From RPQJ01 sp963793675 (GTDB lineage: Bacteria > Pseudomonadota > Gammaproteobacteria > Steroidobacterales > Steroidobacteraceae): a stretch of DNA of 64,000 nucleotides. The first letter of the stretch is position 1; every line of letters starts with the position of its first letter. The translations under genes and the position numbers were made by a program. The stretch covers positions 186,001 through 250,000 of the forward strand of contig CAWCBA010000001.1 in the NCBI GenBank assembly GCA_963793675.1, read 5' to 3'. The notes beneath the pieces were generated by a model, which made no database searches, was not told the DNA's origin, and saw nothing but the letters and a program-made list of their open reading frames with translations. Below, one piece after another: positions 20,261-33,144 of the stretch.

Positions 20261-21449
20261 TCACTTGCGCGCCGACACGGCAGCAGTGCGATTCGCGTGG
20301 TCGATCGGCGTCAAACCGGAAGGCACCCTGGCCGGCGTGACCGGAGTGAACGCCTCGTCGGTGAGCGCGCCGAGGAAATCCACCACCCGGTCGATCTCGG
20401 CCGCGCGTCAGGTGCGGGTCGGTGATGTGCCAGTGCAGGTACAGGTGCATGTCCTTCGGCACGGCATGCCCCCGTCCCTTGTTGTAGAACTCGACGGCGT
20501 CGCGCAACGACGCGAATGCACCGGAATGCATGTACGGCGCGGTGCGCGTGACGTTGCGCAGCGTCGGCACCTTGAAGCCGCCCTTCAGTTTCGGACTGCC
20601 GAAGGTGGCCTCGGCACCCACGTCGAACGGCCGGCCCGGCGGTTCCGGTGCGCCGATCACCGCAATCTGCTCGTTGGTGAACAGCGGGGGCGTGTGGCAC
20701 TCCGAACAGCGCGCCACGAACGAGCGGAACACGTTCAGGCCTTCGATTTCGCGCGGACTCAAGGCTTCGGCGTAGCCGTGCACGTAGCGGTCGTAGCGGC
20801 TGTTGAGCGAGATGAGCGAGGTCTGGAACGCCGCGAGCGCCGCATAGACCTGCCGCTCGGTGACCGGACCCGCCGCCTCGCGCGGAAACGCCTCGCGGAA
20901 CAGCCGGCGGTAGGTGGCGTTTCGATTGAGGCTCGCGATCAGGCGCGCCGGGTCGTTACCCATCTCGCGCGGCGAGTACAGCGGTCCCACTGCCTGCGCC
21001 TCGAGCGAGTCGGCGCGGGCATCCCAGAAGAAGCGCTGCAGGAACGCCACGTTCCACAGCGTCGGCGCGGCGCGGCCGGCATCCTCGCCGTGGATGCCGA
21101 TCGAACGCGGCCTTCCGTCGGCCAGGCCCTTGTCGGGGCGATGGCAACTGGCGCACGACAGGGTGCCGTCGCCTGAGAGCAAGGGATCGAAGAACAGGTA
21201 GCGACCGAGGTCGATCTGCTGTGGCGTGAAGCCGTCGCGGTGCGGTGGCAGGGCCGTGCGCGTGCCGCCCACGCCACGGTTTTCGAGTGAGTCGTAGAAC
21301 TGGTAGAGCGTGCGCAGTTCGCAAACGCCCGCCGCAGTCTGCTCGAAACCCGGTGGGCAACGCTGGTTGAGAGTGATGTCGGGCTGGGTGCTGGCGCGCG
21401 CTCCACTTCCGCAGGCCACCGCCAACAGCAGCACGACCAGGCGTCTCAC
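20261..21449 (-). CDS. Di-haem cytochrome c peroxidase/MauG family protein, frameshift near C-terminus
   Basis: About 395 residues. The GTG start at 21449 overlaps the cytochrome c4 stop (GTGA). The N-terminus (RRLVVLLLAVAC) looks like a lipoprotein or secretory signal. Two haem sites are visible: CASCH in LSCASCHRPDKG and CSECH in VARCSECHTPPLF. The family's usual GFKVPTLRNV and APYMHSGAFASL also occur. Near 20405 the frame shifts; the reading AEIDRVVDFLGALTDEAF continues to a TGA at 20263-20261. Members reduce peroxide or carry out long-range oxidation of a partner protein, in the periplasm. Co-transcribed with cytochrome c4 and the beta-helix protein. Confidence 0.87.
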
Positions 21450-22081
21450 TGCGGCCGGCCCTGCTGGTGGATGAAGGCGATGACGTCGTCGAGGTCGCGC
21501 TCGGTTGGCAGCGTCCTGGCCATCATGGCCATCTGCCGACCGGGAACGTCCTTGGGGTCCGTGCCACGCACGCCGTCGCGGAAGTACGAAAACTGGCGCC
21601 TGATATAGGCGGCATCGAGGCCCGCGAGCCGCGGTGCATTGAGCGCTGTATTGCCCTCGGCGCGCCCGCCGTGACAGGCGCCACACTTGCCGTGGTAGAG
21701 GTTATTGCCATTGCGCAGGTCACCCTTGACCGGCGCGGTCGGCTGGGTCTTCGGTAACGCGGCGACATAAGCGGCCACGGCAGCGACCGCTGCGTCGTCC
21801 TTGAGCGTCGCCGCGCCGGCGGCACGCATCTGCGCGCCGTACGTGTCGGACCGGTTTGCACCGCGACGGCCCGCACGGAAATGTTGCAGCTGCCGCTGCA
21901 AGTACGCGGCGTCCTGGCCGGCGATCGCCGGGGCCCCGAGCGAGGTGTTGCCCGCACCCTGGCTGCCGTGGCACGCGCTGCAGGGCGCGTACTGAGACTT
22001 ACCGTCGGCAGCCCAGAGTGCGCCGCTGCCGAGCAGCAGTGCACAGCCGAGTAATGGCTGCAACCAACCGAACCTCTTCAT
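21446..22081 (-). CDS. Di-haem cytochrome c4
   Basis: 211 residues, intact. A signal peptide (LLGCALLLGSGALWA) is followed by two tandem cytochrome domains with haem sites CSACH (APCSACHGSQGAGN) and CGACH (GKCGACHGGRAEGN). The repeated APxLAGxDAAYxxxQ motifs are typical of c4. It probably carries electrons in the periplasm between a quinol or alcohol dehydrogenase and an oxidase or the adjacent peroxidase. It heads the cytochrome cluster; a GC-rich palindrome sits 19 bases upstream of its ATG. Confidence 0.9.
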   Translation of the reverse strand: MKRFGWLQPLLGCALLLGSGALWAADGKSQYAPCSACHGSQGAGNTSLGAPAIAGQDAAYLQRQLQHFRAGRRGANRSDTYGAQMRAAGAATLKDDAAVAAVAAYVAALPKTQPTAPVKGDLRNGNNLYHGKCGACHGGRAEGNTALNAPRLAGLDAAYIRRQFSYFRDGVRGTDPKDVPGRQMAMMARTLPTERDLDDVIAFIHQQGRPQ

Positions 22082-22099
22082 CTCGCCCCCGCATCAAAA

Positions 22100-22119
22100 C
22101 GGCGCCCCCGGGGGCGCCG
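22100..22119. terminator. 20-bp GC palindrome followed by TTTT (minus strand), terminator or attenuator
   Basis: CGGCGCCCCC and GGGGGCGCCG are perfect 10-base arms with no loop bases. Read on the minus strand they are followed by TTTTG, like a rho-independent terminator. It separates the alkane-hydroxylase/ferredoxin/AlkB genes from the cytochrome genes, yet stands only 19 bases before the cytochrome c4 start. Partial read-through control is therefore possible. Confidence 0.55.
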
Positions 22120-22139
22120 CATGTTCTTTTGCCGGCAGT

Positions 22140-22805
22140 CTACCAGTCGCGTTTGATGATTGCCGCAGCCAGCTTTACGCGGACCTGCCCCGTGACCAGG
22201 CGACGGAACGTCAGGTTGATGCGCTCGCCCACCGGCCGGCGCGTCTTCGGCAACGCATGCACCCAGTGGTGCTGCGTGGCGCCGCCCATGCACAGCAGGC
22301 TGCCGTGCGGCAGCAGCAGGTCGCACTTCAGGTCCCTGTGCCGGCGGTGCCGGAGGCAGAAGCGGCGGGTCGCACCGAGCGACACCGAGGCGATGACCGG
22401 ATCGCGACCAAGTTCTGCTTCGTCGTCCGCGTGCCAGCCCATGCCGTCGCGGCCATCCCGATAGAGGTTCAGCAGCACGCTGTTGTAGCGGTGCCCGGTG
22501 AGCGCTTCGACCATGGCACGCATGGATTGCAGATCGGCCGTCCAGGGCAGCGGCTCATGTGCCGTGCCCGAGTACGTGTAGGTCGTGCCTGGATCGCCAT
22601 GCCACGCCACCAGGCGCGGCACGCGCCTGCGTTCGCCGAAGATCAGGATGTCTTCCTGCCGCCAGTCGATCCCGGAGCGCAGCGCCACAAATCGCTCGTC
22701 CGCTTCGCCTGGCGGCAACGCCTGAGACCACAGACGGATCTCGGCGTCCGGCAGGTCGAACCGCTGCGCTTCAGTCGACAGCGGTGGCAGGTTGCCCGTT
22801 TGCAT
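22140..22805 (-). CDS. alkB: AlkB-type Fe(II)/2-oxoglutarate dioxygenase (alkylated DNA repair)
   Basis: 221 residues from ATG 22805. Seen are the nucleotide-lid region FGERRRVPRLVAWHGD, the iron ligands His125 and Asp127 in GMGWHADDE, the distal His near residue 183 (HHWVHALPK) and the 2-oxoglutarate Arg in RINLTFRR. The family oxidatively removes alkyl groups from DNA or RNA bases. The start codon lies 35 bases inside the ferredoxin gene, so translation is probably coupled. Despite the shared name it is unrelated to the alkane hydroxylase two genes upstream. Cytoplasmic. Confidence 0.88.
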   Translation of the reverse strand: MQTGNLPPLSTEAQRFDLPDAEIRLWSQALPPGEADERFVALRSGIDWRQEDILIFGERRRVPRLVAWHGDPGTTYTYSGTAHEPLPWTADLQSMRAMVEALTGHRYNSVLLNLYRDGRDGMGWHADDEAELGRDPVIASVSLGATRRFCLRHRRHRDLKCDLLLPHGSLLCMGGATQHHWVHALPKTRRPVGERINLTFRRLVTGQVRVKLAAAIIKRDW

Positions 22806-23133
22806 CCGCGCCGAGCGTAGCCTTGATGCGGTCGAGTTGCACGCGTACGCGGCCTTTCGGCTGCGACTGGCAGGCCAGGACGTAGCGCTGCTCGAGCTGC
22901 TCGCGCGACAGCACGTAGGACGCGTCGGTGAGCGCACGCACGTCGCCTTCGATCAGCCGGCAGCGGCAGGTCGTGCAACTGCCGACGCGACAGCGCGACG
23001 GCCACGGCAGGCCCTGGGCGAGAGCCGCCTGCAGGATCGTCTGGCCGGGGGCTACGTCGAACTCCCAGCCGAATGGCTCGACGCTGACCCGGGCCGCCTC
23101 AGGCTCGCGACGCCTGAACAGGCCGCGCAGCAA
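22771..23133 (-). CDS. 2Fe-2S ferredoxin (plant/adrenodoxin-like fold)
   Basis: 120 residues. Cluster ligands are Cys48, Cys53, Cys56 (CRVGSCTTC) and Cys88 (VLACQS), the CxxxxCxxC...C pattern of 2Fe-2S ferredoxins. The start is TTG at 23133, two bases after the alkane hydroxylase stop, with AGGGG upstream. In this position it is the likely electron donor of the hydroxylase, replacing the rubredoxin seen in many AlkB systems. No reductase gene is in the window. Confidence 0.87.
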   Translation of the reverse strand: MLRGLFRRREPEAARVSVEPFGWEFDVAPGQTILQAALAQGLPWPSRCRVGSCTTCRCRLIEGDVRALTDASYVLSREQLEQRYVLACQSQPKGRVRVQLDRIKATLGADANGQPATAVD

Positions 23134-23135
23134 CT

Positions 23136-24305
23136 TCAGTGCCCCTGCGCAGCGAGTTGCAGAGCCGGCACACCGCTCTCGCGGTTGGCGGCTTCGGCCA
23201 GGCGGCGCTCACCGGCGCTGGCGTAGCGACGATCCCACTCGAGCAGCAACGGCGACATGCGGTCGCGATACCAGCCGGGCACCAGGTAAACGAGCAGCAT
23301 GCACGTGAGGTAGCCATACGGCAGCGTGGGTGCCTCACGGTACGAACGCAGTTGCCAGAACTGCGCATCGCCCTCGGCGTGGTGATGCGAATGCCGCGCC
23401 AGGTTGAACAGCACGACGTTGCTGAGCCGCTTGTTGGAATTCCAGGAATGACGCGGTTCGACGGGCTGGCCCGGTTCGCGGATGAGCCCGTAATGCTCGA
23501 AGTAATTGACCGCCTCGAGCACGGAACGCCCCGCCAGCGCCGCAAGCACGAAGACGATGACCGCGTTGGCGCCACCCGCAAGCGCGAAGGCGCCGACGAT
23601 TGCAGCCGACATCAGCCACCCGCGCAGATAGCGATTGTGCAGGGACCAGGTGCCATGCCCCAGGGTCCGCAGACGCTGATTTTCAAGCGCCAACGCGCTC
23701 CTGGTCTGGCCGATGAGCGAACGTCGCAGGAACGCATAGAAGTGCTCGCCGCGACGCGCCGACGCGGGATCCGCGGTCGTGGCCAGACGACGGTGATGGC
23801 CGTAGACATGCTCGATGGCAAATTCTGCATCGAAGGTGACGGCCAGCAGCCAGCGTCCCGCCACCATCGCACCGCGATCGGCTGTCCGGTGAGTGAGTTC
23901 ATGCCCGACGTTGGTACCGAGAGCCGCGAACGTGATGCCGGATGACAGGATGCCGCCCAGCCAGTGCCACGCCGTAGTGACTTCGCGACGCGCAAACAGG
24001 TCGACGCCGAGACTGGCCTGCACCCACGCGCCGAAACCGAAGAGGTCGCCCGAACCGGCCATCCAGGCCATCGCGACGCAGAGCAGGAACAGCGTCGGCA
24101 ACGCCAGGTACAACAGCGAGTTCAGCAACCGCGGGTGACGGTAGTCGGGCTCCTCGAAATAATCGCCCAGCAATTCGTCGCCGACGATCATCACCGCGTA
24201 GATCACGGCGAAGCCGAGCCACATCCAGGCACCGCCGAGCAGGATGCCGCTCGCGGTTGCCAGGGCGAACAGGTAGACGCTCATGAACCGCAGGTACTTG
24301 ACCAT
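23136..24305 (-). CDS. alkB: Alkane 1-monooxygenase (AlkB-type integral-membrane di-iron hydroxylase)
   Basis: 389 residues, intact. Start ATG 24305 follows a good AGGAG site. Several membrane helices fill the N-terminal half. The four histidine motifs of alkane hydroxylases are present: HELTH (135-139), EHVYGHH (165-171), NYFEHYG (267-273) and RHSHHH (304-309). The enzyme hydroxylates the terminal carbon of alkanes or similar chains in the inner membrane, using O2 and ferredoxin electrons. It is the first gene of a minus-strand run and faces a TetR gene. A perfect palindrome lies 26 bases upstream. Confidence 0.92.
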   Translation of the reverse strand: MVKYLRFMSVYLFALATASGILLGGAWMWLGFAVIYAVMIVGDELLGDYFEEPDYRHPRLLNSLLYLALPTLFLLCVAMAWMAGSGDLFGFGAWVQASLGVDLFARREVTTAWHWLGGILSSGITFAALGTNVGHELTHRTADRGAMVAGRWLLAVTFDAEFAIEHVYGHHRRLATTADPASARRGEHFYAFLRRSLIGQTRSALALENQRLRTLGHGTWSLHNRYLRGWLMSAAIVGAFALAGGANAVIVFVLAALAGRSVLEAVNYFEHYGLIREPGQPVEPRHSWNSNKRLSNVVLFNLARHSHHHAEGDAQFWQLRSYREAPTLPYGYLTCMLLVYLVPGWYRDRMSPLLLEWDRRYASAGERRLAEAANRESGVPALQLAAQGH

Positions 24306-24330
24306 CGATCGCTCCTGCACGGGATCAACT

Positions 24331-24350
24331 ATTAGAACAATTGTTCTAAT
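24331..24350. promoter_or_regulatory. Perfect 20-bp palindrome, probable TetR operator
   Basis: ATTAGAACAATTGTTCTAAT is an exact palindrome in the divergent spacer between the alkane hydroxylase (start 24305) and the TetR gene (start 24437). It is AT-rich in a GC-rich setting. Position, symmetry and length suit a TetR-family operator controlling the hydroxylase and probably the regulator itself. Binding is inferred. Confidence 0.75.
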
Positions 24351-24436
24351 GAGGATGCCGGAGCCGACGGCGCGTGTCAAACCCCGCCGCTTCCCGCGTA
24401 TACTTTGCGCTGCAAAAACCGCCGGTTGCGGCCCCC

Positions 24437-25096
24437 ATGCCCCCCAAGAAGCGCTCGACCCCCGCCTCCCCAGACACGCGCGAACGCATTCTCGATGCGG
24501 CACTCGCCCTGTTCAACGCGGACGGCTCGCACGCGGTCTCGACGCGGCACATCGCGGCGCGGCTCGCGATCAGCCCCGGCAACCTCTACTATCACTTTGC
24601 CAACAAGGAAGAGATCGTCCTCAGCCTGTACCAGCGCATCGAGCTGCAGCTCGAGTCGATCCTCGCCCCGCGCGCAGGCGAGACACAGACCTTCGATACC
24701 GTGCTGCGCTATCTGGACGAAATCTTCGGCCACCTCTGGGAATTCCGTTTCTTCTACCGTGACGTCAATTCCCTGTTGCGGGAGGTGCCGGGCCTGAAGG
24801 AACGCTATCGTGATCTCGCCGAGCGGGTGCGGATTCGCTCGCGCGCGATCTTCGACTCGATGGTGGCTGCGGGCTGGATGGACGCCACGCCCGACCAGCT
24901 GGACCTGCTGACGACCAACGCGTGGATCGTGCTTACACAGTGGTTCACGCATCGCCAGGTGGTCGACCGCCGGCGCACGATCCAGTCGTCCGACATCCGC
25001 GAGGGCATCCGCCACTTCGTCGCGCTGTTCAGCCCCCTGCTGCGCGGTCCGCAGCGCAAGCTGGTCGAACGCATGACCGCGAGGCCGGCCGGCTAG
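24437..25096 (+). CDS. TetR/AcrR family transcriptional regulator
   Basis: 219 residues from ATG 24437 (PPKKRSTPASPDTRERIL). An in-frame GTG at 24374 is less likely. The N-terminal helix-turn-helix spans about residues 14-60 (ARLAISPGNLYYHFANKEE). The rest is the helical ligand-binding domain, with a phenylalanine-rich stretch (HLWEFRFFYRDVNSLL) that may hold a hydrophobic effector. Divergent from the alkane hydroxylase, with the palindrome 24331-24350 between them. It is therefore probably a repressor relieved by an alkane- or fatty-acid-derived ligand. Confidence 0.88.
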   Translation: MPPKKRSTPASPDTRERILDAALALFNADGSHAVSTRHIAARLAISPGNLYYHFANKEEIVLSLYQRIELQLESILAPRAGETQTFDTVLRYLDEIFGHLWEFRFFYRDVNSLLREVPGLKERYRDLAERVRIRSRAIFDSMVAAGWMDATPDQLDLLTTNAWIVLTQWFTHRQVVDRRRTIQSSDIREGIRHFVALFSPLLRGPQRKLVERMTARPAG

Positions 25097-25111
25097 CCGC
25101 CTCCAGGTAAC

Positions 25112-26176
25112 GTGCCGGATGCATGGGCCGCCATCGCTCCGGACATTGATCTTCGCCCGAGGACCCCTACTGCCATGCCAAGTTTCCGCGCACGAGCCAT
25201 CAATGCCCTGCTCCGCCTGACTGTCAAGCGGCTGTGGCGGCCAGGGCTCACCATCGACGAAATCCGACGTCACACTGCGAAGACGGAAAAGCGACTGGCG
25301 GGACGGATGGGCGATTGCCCGACCGAGCACGTCACGATCGCGGGGGTGCGAGCGACGTGGTACGGCGCTGCCGAACTCGCCGCGCGCAAGGGCACGTTGC
25401 TCTACCTGCACGGCGGCGCATGGTGCGTGCACGTGCCCGCGCTGTACGGCGCGTTCGCCGCAAATCTGTCGGCCCGGACCGGGTTGCGCGTGCTGTTGGT
25501 GGATTACCGGCTCGCACCGGAACATCCGTTCCCCGCGGCGGTGGACGATTGCCTCGCGGTGTATCGATCGGTGGTGGAGGGTTCAGCAGCCCGGCTGCAG
25601 GTCATCGCGGGCGATTCCGCCGGCGGCAACCTCGCGCTGGTCACGCTGATGCGTGCGCGTGACGCGCAGTTGCCGTTGCCGTCGTGTGCAGTTCTGCTCT
25701 CGCCGGCCACGGACATCGCGCTGAGCGGCCCGTCGATCCGCTACAACGTGAAAGCCGATCCGATGTTCAGCGCGGACGCCGGCGAACTGTTGCCGTCGAT
25801 GTACTGCCCGGGTCTCGACCGCACGGACCCGCTCATCTCGCCGCTGTACGGCAGCTGGGCCAACCTGCCGCCGTTGTTTTTCATCGCCGGCTCCACCGAG
25901 ATGCTGCTCGACGACTCGGTGCGCGCGCACGATCGCGCGCAGCAGGCCGGCACGAACTCGCGCATCGACGTCTGGCCGGACATGCCGCACGTGTTTCCGC
26001 TGTTCTCAATGCTGCCGGAGGCCAGGCAAGCGCTGGGCGACATCGTCGCCTTTGTCGGGCAGCACCCGCCGCGCAATGCGTCGCCCGGGCACGCGGGAGC
26101 TCCGATGACTTCCAGCGTTCCAGCCGCGGCGGGAGACATCGCGCAGCCGGTCCCGGAAACCAGCGCAGGGCTTTAG
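25112..26176 (+). CDS. Alpha/beta hydrolase, hormone-sensitive-lipase (HSL) type esterase
   Basis: Up to 354 residues from GTG 25112; ATG 25175 (PSFRARAINALLRL) would give 333. The oxyanion motif HGGAW and the nucleophile elbow GDSAGG mark the HSL/GDXG esterase family. The YRLAPEHPFPAAVDDCL stretch and a C-terminal His in DMPHVFPLFS complete the set. It hydrolyses carboxyl esters. The C-terminus has a 30-residue low-complexity tail. It follows the TetR gene by 15 bases and converges on a second enzyme of the same family, with the stop codons overlapping. Confidence 0.87.
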   Translation: MPDAWAAIAPDIDLRPRTPTAMPSFRARAINALLRLTVKRLWRPGLTIDEIRRHTAKTEKRLAGRMGDCPTEHVTIAGVRATWYGAAELAARKGTLLYLHGGAWCVHVPALYGAFAANLSARTGLRVLLVDYRLAPEHPFPAAVDDCLAVYRSVVEGSAARLQVIAGDSAGGNLALVTLMRARDAQLPLPSCAVLLSPATDIALSGPSIRYNVKADPMFSADAGELLPSMYCPGLDRTDPLISPLYGSWANLPPLFFIAGSTEMLLDDSVRAHDRAQQAGTNSRIDVWPDMPHVFPLFSMLPEARQALGDIVAFVGQHPPRNASPGHAGAPMTSSVPAAAGDIAQPVPETSAGL

Positions 26177-27108
26177 TTGAGCCCGCGTTCGCGCAGGAAA
26201 CGCGCAGCCGACTCGAGCGCCCGGTCGGCATCCGCGAGCACACCCGCGTTCACCTGGAACACGTGCCAGCGGCGCGGGAATTCCTGCAGTTCGACCGTCA
26301 CGCCTGCGGCGGCGAGGGCTGACTGCAGCCGCCGCGCATCGGGCAGCAGCAGTTCGTCATGCCCCACCTGCACCAGCGTCGGCGGCAATCCACGCAGGTC
26401 GCCGTTGATGGGTGAAGCCAGTGGATTGCCACCGTCGCAGCCGCGGAGATACAAACGCGCGCATTCCGCGGTCCAGGCGCGTGACAGCATCGCTTCGCCC
26501 GCGGGTTCGACGCCGCGGTCCGGGGTGCCGAGATCGACCCAGGGTGAAAAGAGCACGAGCGCTGCAGGCAATGGTTCACCGAGCTCGCGCAATCGCAGCG
26601 CGGTCGCGAGCGCGAGCCCGCCGCCAGCTGAATCGCCGACGATCGCGATGCGCTGCGGCGAGCCGCCGTCACGAAGCAGCGCACGATAGGCTGCGACGGC
26701 GTCGTCGACAGCCGCCGGAAACGGATGCTCCGGCGCGAGACGGTAGTCCGCCACGAACAAGCGTGCCGACGTCAGGCGCGCAAGGTGACTGGTGATGGCG
26801 CGATGCGTTGCAGGCGAGCCGACGCAGTAGGCGCCCCCGTGCAGGTACAGCACCGTGTCGCGCGTGGTCGAGAGGCCGCGGGCCTGTGCAAACTCACCGG
26901 GTACGCCGCCGCAAGTGGCGGCCGTGAAATCGACGCCGCGCGCTGGCAGCGTCAGCCGCGTGACGAGCGCGAGCCGGCGACGCTGCTCCGGAATCGATCG
27001 CCCTGCACGAAACGTCGGCAGCAGGGTCGCCCGCAGCGCAGTGCGCAGCACGGCGGCCACCAGTCTTTCAAACCTGCTCTCGCCCGGGATCGCTTGCGTC
27101 ACGAACAC
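26173..27108 (-). CDS. Alpha/beta hydrolase, HSL-type esterase
   Basis: 311 residues with HGGAY, YRLAPEHPFPAAVDDAVAAY, the GDSAGGG nucleophile elbow and a C-terminal His (RRWHVFQV). It is a paralogue-like partner of the convergent gene that ends at 26176, although the two differ in termini and core residues. A soluble carboxylesterase; substrate unknown. The convergent stop codons overlap by two bases, leaving no room for a terminator between them. Confidence 0.87.
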   Translation of the reverse strand: MFVTQAIPGESRFERLVAAVLRTALRATLLPTFRAGRSIPEQRRRLALVTRLTLPARGVDFTAATCGGVPGEFAQARGLSTTRDTVLYLHGGAYCVGSPATHRAITSHLARLTSARLFVADYRLAPEHPFPAAVDDAVAAYRALLRDGGSPQRIAIVGDSAGGGLALATALRLRELGEPLPAALVLFSPWVDLGTPDRGVEPAGEAMLSRAWTAECARLYLRGCDGGNPLASPINGDLRGLPPTLVQVGHDELLLPDARRLQSALAAAGVTVELQEFPRRWHVFQVNAGVLADADRALESAARFLRERGLN

Positions 27109-27122
27109 ACCGGGCGAGACGG

Positions 27123-27608
27123 TCAGGGGGCCGTGGCGGACGCCGCTTCCTGGTCGAGCACTTCGATGCGGGCCCGGGCCACGCCTTTGCGCATCATGCC
27201 GATCTCGGACGCGGCGGCCTGCGAAAGGTCCGCGATGCGCGCGCCGACGAACGGGCCACGGTCGTTGACCCGCACCACGACGCTGCGGCCGTTGCGCAGG
27301 TTCGTCACGCGCACCATCGTGCCGAAAGGCAGTTTCGGGTGCGCCATCGTGAACGCGCCGGAATCGAATCGCTCGCCGCTTGCGGTCTTGCGGTCGTGGA
27401 ACTGCGCGCCGTACCAGGATACGACGCCCTCCTGCACGGTGAAGATGCCGCGCCCGATGGCCAGGGCGATGTCGGCCGCGTCAGGTGACGCCGACTGCTT
27501 GTCCGCCAGGACGTTGCCGCCGGGCGCACCGAGGGCGAACGCCGCCAACGCCACGAGGGCGGTCAGGCTCGGCTTCGCGTCCAGGCGCGCGGTTCGGTGG
27601 TTTGCCAT
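27123..27608 (-). CDS. RlpA-like septal ring lytic transglycosylase family protein
   Basis: 161 residues from ATG 27608 after an AAGGAG site. An N-terminal signal segment (LTALVALAAFALGAPGGN) precedes a double-psi beta-barrel: SWYGAQFHDRKTASGERFD, FGTMVRVTNLRNGRSVVVRV and the signature NDRGPF. In characterised RlpA proteins this domain cleaves peptidoglycan lacking peptide side chains. There is no SPOR domain, so it is a short form. It ends 14 bases before the start of the downstream esterase gene. Confidence 0.85.
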   Translation of the reverse strand: MANHRTARLDAKPSLTALVALAAFALGAPGGNVLADKQSASPDAADIALAIGRGIFTVQEGVVSWYGAQFHDRKTASGERFDSGAFTMAHPKLPFGTMVRVTNLRNGRSVVVRVNDRGPFVGARIADLSQAAASEIGMMRKGVARARIEVLDQEAASATAP

Positions 27609-27900
27609 GGTTGGGCTCCTTGCTGTGCAGTCCGGCCGTGTCGGTGTACGGAGTCCGGGGGCCTCGGTCAAAACGAGGTTCCGACGCAGTGACACGAATC
27701 ACGTTGTGGGTGCGGCCGGCGCAAAGCCCTCCATTCAGTGGCTGTGGGGTGGCCGCCGGTCCGCCTGGGTCCGGTGTAGGACGGGAACCTCGGCCTGAAA
27801 GTTCCGGCGAGCTTACCAGAGGCGGCCGGGGCTGGCTCCCGGCCGATCTGTTAGTCTTTAAAAATCAGACTGTTACAAGAGCCTGACGCTGGACGAAACC

Positions 27901-28200
27901 TCAGCCGGCCGGCTTGTTGCGGCGTGTGAAGAACCAGATCAGGCCAGCGGCGCAGGCGACCGACAGTACGAAACCCAGGGACTGGGGTACGTGCAGCACT
28001 CGGCCGACGATGCCGCCCAGGAACGAACCGCCGATGCCGTAACCGATCGTCCGGGGCCAGCTCATGGGATCCGGCCCGGGCAGCAGGAAGCGGGCGATGC
28101 CGCCGACGATGAGTCCGCTGATGGCGCCAACCACCACCAGGACCAACAGAAAGACCCCGATTCCGGTTCCAACCGTGCCGGCCGCCGTCGATGCATCCAT
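27901..28200 (-). CDS. GlsB/YeaQ/YmgE family small membrane protein
   Basis: 99 residues from ATG 28200 behind an AAGGGG site. Three glycine-rich helices are seen: FLLVLVVVGAISGLIVGGI, IGYGIGGSFLGGIVGRVL and a C-terminal one before RRNKPAG. This is the transglycosylase-associated family, whose members are small, often stress-induced inner-membrane proteins of unclear biochemistry. No operon partner. The spacer 27609-27900 to the RlpA gene holds only weak inverted repeats (CCTCG and CGAGG near 27661-27677; AGTCT and AGACT near 27854-27872). Confidence 0.82.
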   Translation of the reverse strand: MDASTAAGTVGTGIGVFLLVLVVVGAISGLIVGGIARFLLPGPDPMSWPRTIGYGIGGSFLGGIVGRVLHVPQSLGFVLSVACAAGLIWFFTRRNKPAG

Positions 28201-28466
28201 TTGAATCCCCTTTGTTTTTCGATCCACCCGCGGGCCGCACGCTAGCAGCATTCGAGCGACCCGCGCTACCCCGCCGAGCCATCACCAAATCGCATCTGGA
28301 CTGAGGCTTAGACCACTTTGTTGCAGTGCATTGACGCAGCCGGGATCACATGTCATATCAGTCACGTATCCACGACCGTCGACAGGTTCAGGAGGGCCGG
28401 CTCCGCGCGAGCGGCGGTCACTCGTTGCCCCTGAGCGACGCCTGAGAACCACGGGCAGGGCCGACG

Positions 28467-33131
<4,665 letters not shown>

Positions 33132-33144
33132 GCAGAAGACGACG

